Shown: positions 63,091 through 64,000 of the stretch, piece by piece
Layout of the letters: each line of letters starts with the position of its first letter
Position numbering within the stretch: the first letter of the stretch is position 1
Notes under the pieces: model-generated
The model's database searches: none
What the model was told of the DNA's origin: nothing
What the model saw: only the letters and a program-made list of their open reading frames with translations
NCBI RefSeq assembly: GCF_034347405.1
Contig: NZ_CP133778.1
Coordinates: 2,356,001-2,420,000 of the forward strand
DNA: 64,000 nt
Direction of reading: 5' to 3'
Origin: Pseudomonas sp. CCC3.1
Lineage (GTDB): Bacteria; Pseudomonadota; Gammaproteobacteria; Pseudomonadales; Pseudomonadaceae
Translations under genes and position numbers: made by a program

Positions 63091-64000
63091 ATGCTGTTTT
63101 TATGAACGGCGGGCATGCACCTTAGCGTCAAGCCCCAAAAAAACAGCGCGGCCAGACTGACGCCTCCACCCAGCACGCACACGCCCGTCCAGCCATACAT
63201 TGCGTAAAGGCTGGTCGAGGCGAGGGCGCCCAGCCCGCTGCCAACGGCATAAAAAAGCATGTAGCAGCCGACCACTCGACTGTGTGAGCCGGGCCGTGCG
63301 CTGAAAATCATGCTCTGATTGGTCACATGAATTGCTTGCGCGCCCAAATCCAGAATGACCACGCCGATCACCAGCCACGCGATTGAATAGGGTGTGAGCC
63401 AAAGCATCAGCCAGGCAAGCATCAGCAGCGCCAGTGACACGCCGGTTGTCCATTGCCCCAACCCTCTGTCCGCCAATATGCCTGCGCGAGCGGCCGCCAA
63501 AGCACCGACAACGCCTACGAGCCCAAACGTTCCTATTGTGGTGTGAGAAAAGGAGTAGGGCGGGTGGGTCAGCAGAAACACCAGCGCGCTCCAGAAAATG
63601 CTCAGGACCGCAAAAATAAACAGCGCAAGCATGCCGCGGATTTGCAGAATCCGGTCGTGTTTGAGCAACGTAAACATTGAGGCAAGCAGCTTGGGGTACG
63701 CCATTGGCGCGCCTGATGGACGCTGCGGCACAAGGGTTTTGCAGAGAGTAAGGGCCAACGCCATCATCGCCAGCGACGCGCCCAGATACACCCAGCGCCA
63801 CCCTGCAACGTCAGCGATAAGTCCGGCAGTCACGCGGGACAGCAACAGACCGATCACCACCCCGCCCTGAACCGTTCCCACCACACGGCCGCGTTCTTGC
63901 GGCAGGCAAGCGGTCGCGGCATAGGCAATCAGGCCTTGGGTCATGGCGGTGCCCATAAGGCCAATGACCAGCATGCTTAACAGCATCAATGCCGGGGAAT
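63063..64000 (-). CDS. MFS permease (partial, N-terminus beyond window)
   Basis: The frame runs off the right edge. The visible 312 or so residues hold most of a 12-segment MFS transporter: GLIAYAATACLPQERGRVVG after TM3, the second-half AGILADRGLGQWT motif and YMLFYAVGSGLGALASTSLY. It resembles the YnfM/arabinose-efflux-like exporters. Roughly the first 80 residues are missing from the window. It converges on the reductase gene. Confidence 0.85.
   Translation of the reverse strand, partial: SPALMLLSMLVIGLMGTAMTQGLIAYAATACLPQERGRVVGTVQGGVVIGLLLSRVTAGLIADVAGWRWVYLGASLAMMALALTLCKTLVPQRPSGAPMAYPKLLASMFTLLKHDRILQIRGMLALFIFAVLSIFWSALVFLLTHPPYSFSHTTIGTFGLVGVVGALAAARAGILADRGLGQWTTGVSLALLMLAWLMLWLTPYSIAWLVIGVVILDLGAQAIHVTNQSMIFSARPGSHSRVVGCYMLFYAVGSGLGALASTSLYAMYGWTGVCVLGGGVSLAALFFWGLTLRCMPAVHKNSIQLAVRGTT

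Noticed and set aside
1..64000. CRISPR array, tRNA/rRNA genes, integrase, transposase or prophage
   Set aside because: No spaced direct repeats, tRNA cloverleaf, rRNA sequence or transposase/integrase gene was recognised. The integrase-like domain in McrB lacks a catalytic recombinase domain.

Overview
The window looks like a chromosomal segment of a Pseudomonas species (fluorescens/fragi-like). The evidence is the type of genes present (toxin-complex genes, FptX-like siderophore permease, many LysR/AraC/GntR regulators, several solute-importer operons) and repeated extragenic palindromes of the Pseudomonas GTAGGAGC...GCTCCTAC type at 53294-53361, 61129-61196 and, in another flavour, 34683-34771. 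No rRNA, tRNA, CRISPR array, integrase or insertion sequence was recognised. It is an accessory-rich, catabolic and defensive stretch rather than a housekeeping one.

Layout. (1) 1-10170: an insecticidal toxin-complex (Tc) locus. An intact TcB gene is followed by three TccC-type units: one decayed unit whose tip carries an ADP-ribosyltransferase-like motif, one full-length TccC with an unrecognised C-terminal effector, and a heavily broken third unit carrying a paralogue of that same effector. (2) 10238-12257: Nudix hydrolase, DMT transporter and a broken LysR gene. (3) 12455-17306: a three-gene McrBC-type (type IV restriction) defence locus: a coiled-coil protein of unknown role, a McrB GTPase with an integrase-like N-terminal helical domain and an apparent EVE-like domain inserted in the AAA+ module, and McrC. 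(4) 17363-27080: a dense set of divergently arranged regulators (AraC, HxlR, LysR, GlxA-type) and small redox or hydrolase enzymes (three SDRs, VOC protein, saccharopine-dehydrogenase-like reductase, SnoaL-like protein, isochorismatase-like hydrolase). (5) 27077-34661: MHS-family permease, GntR regulator, amino-acid ABC importer, polyamine-type binding protein and gamma-glutamyltransferase, probably one catabolic unit for gamma-glutamyl or amino-acid-like compounds.

(6) 34780-36153: VOC protein with a divergent LysR. (7) 36477-44391: LysR divergent from a PLP-dependent desulfhydrase/deaminase, a paralogous pyruvate-dehydrogenase E1 and a short one-lipoyl E2, then a family III CoA-transferase: a likely amino acid to 2-oxoacid to acyl-CoA route. 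(8) 44388-46168: another LysR-SDR divergent pair. (9) 46224-51635: AraC regulator, Fur-box-bearing TonB receptor gene, methyltransferase and FptX-like permease, a (xeno)siderophore uptake unit. (10) 51515-53325: XRE regulator, DUF2834-like and MAPEG proteins. (11) 53384-61887: a GntR-controlled regulon with a Pot-type ABC importer, a class-III-aminotransferase-like phospho-lyase, an APH-family kinase and an SDR. The kinase plus phospho-lyase pair resembles the animal hydroxylysine kinase/phosphohydroxylysine phospho-lyase (or ethanolamine-phosphate lyase) pair, and three copies of an ATGATGCATCAT palindrome tie importer, enzymes and regulator together. (12) 62063-64000: RidA-like protein, RibD/DHFR-like reductase and a truncated MFS permease leaving the window.

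The three regions I regard as most worth follow-up are the GntR-TGATGCATCA regulon with its kinase/phospho-lyase, the McrBC locus with its unusual McrB architecture and unknown third gene, and the Tc locus with its duplicated unrecognised effector domain. All functional calls are from reading the sequence; no database search was possible.
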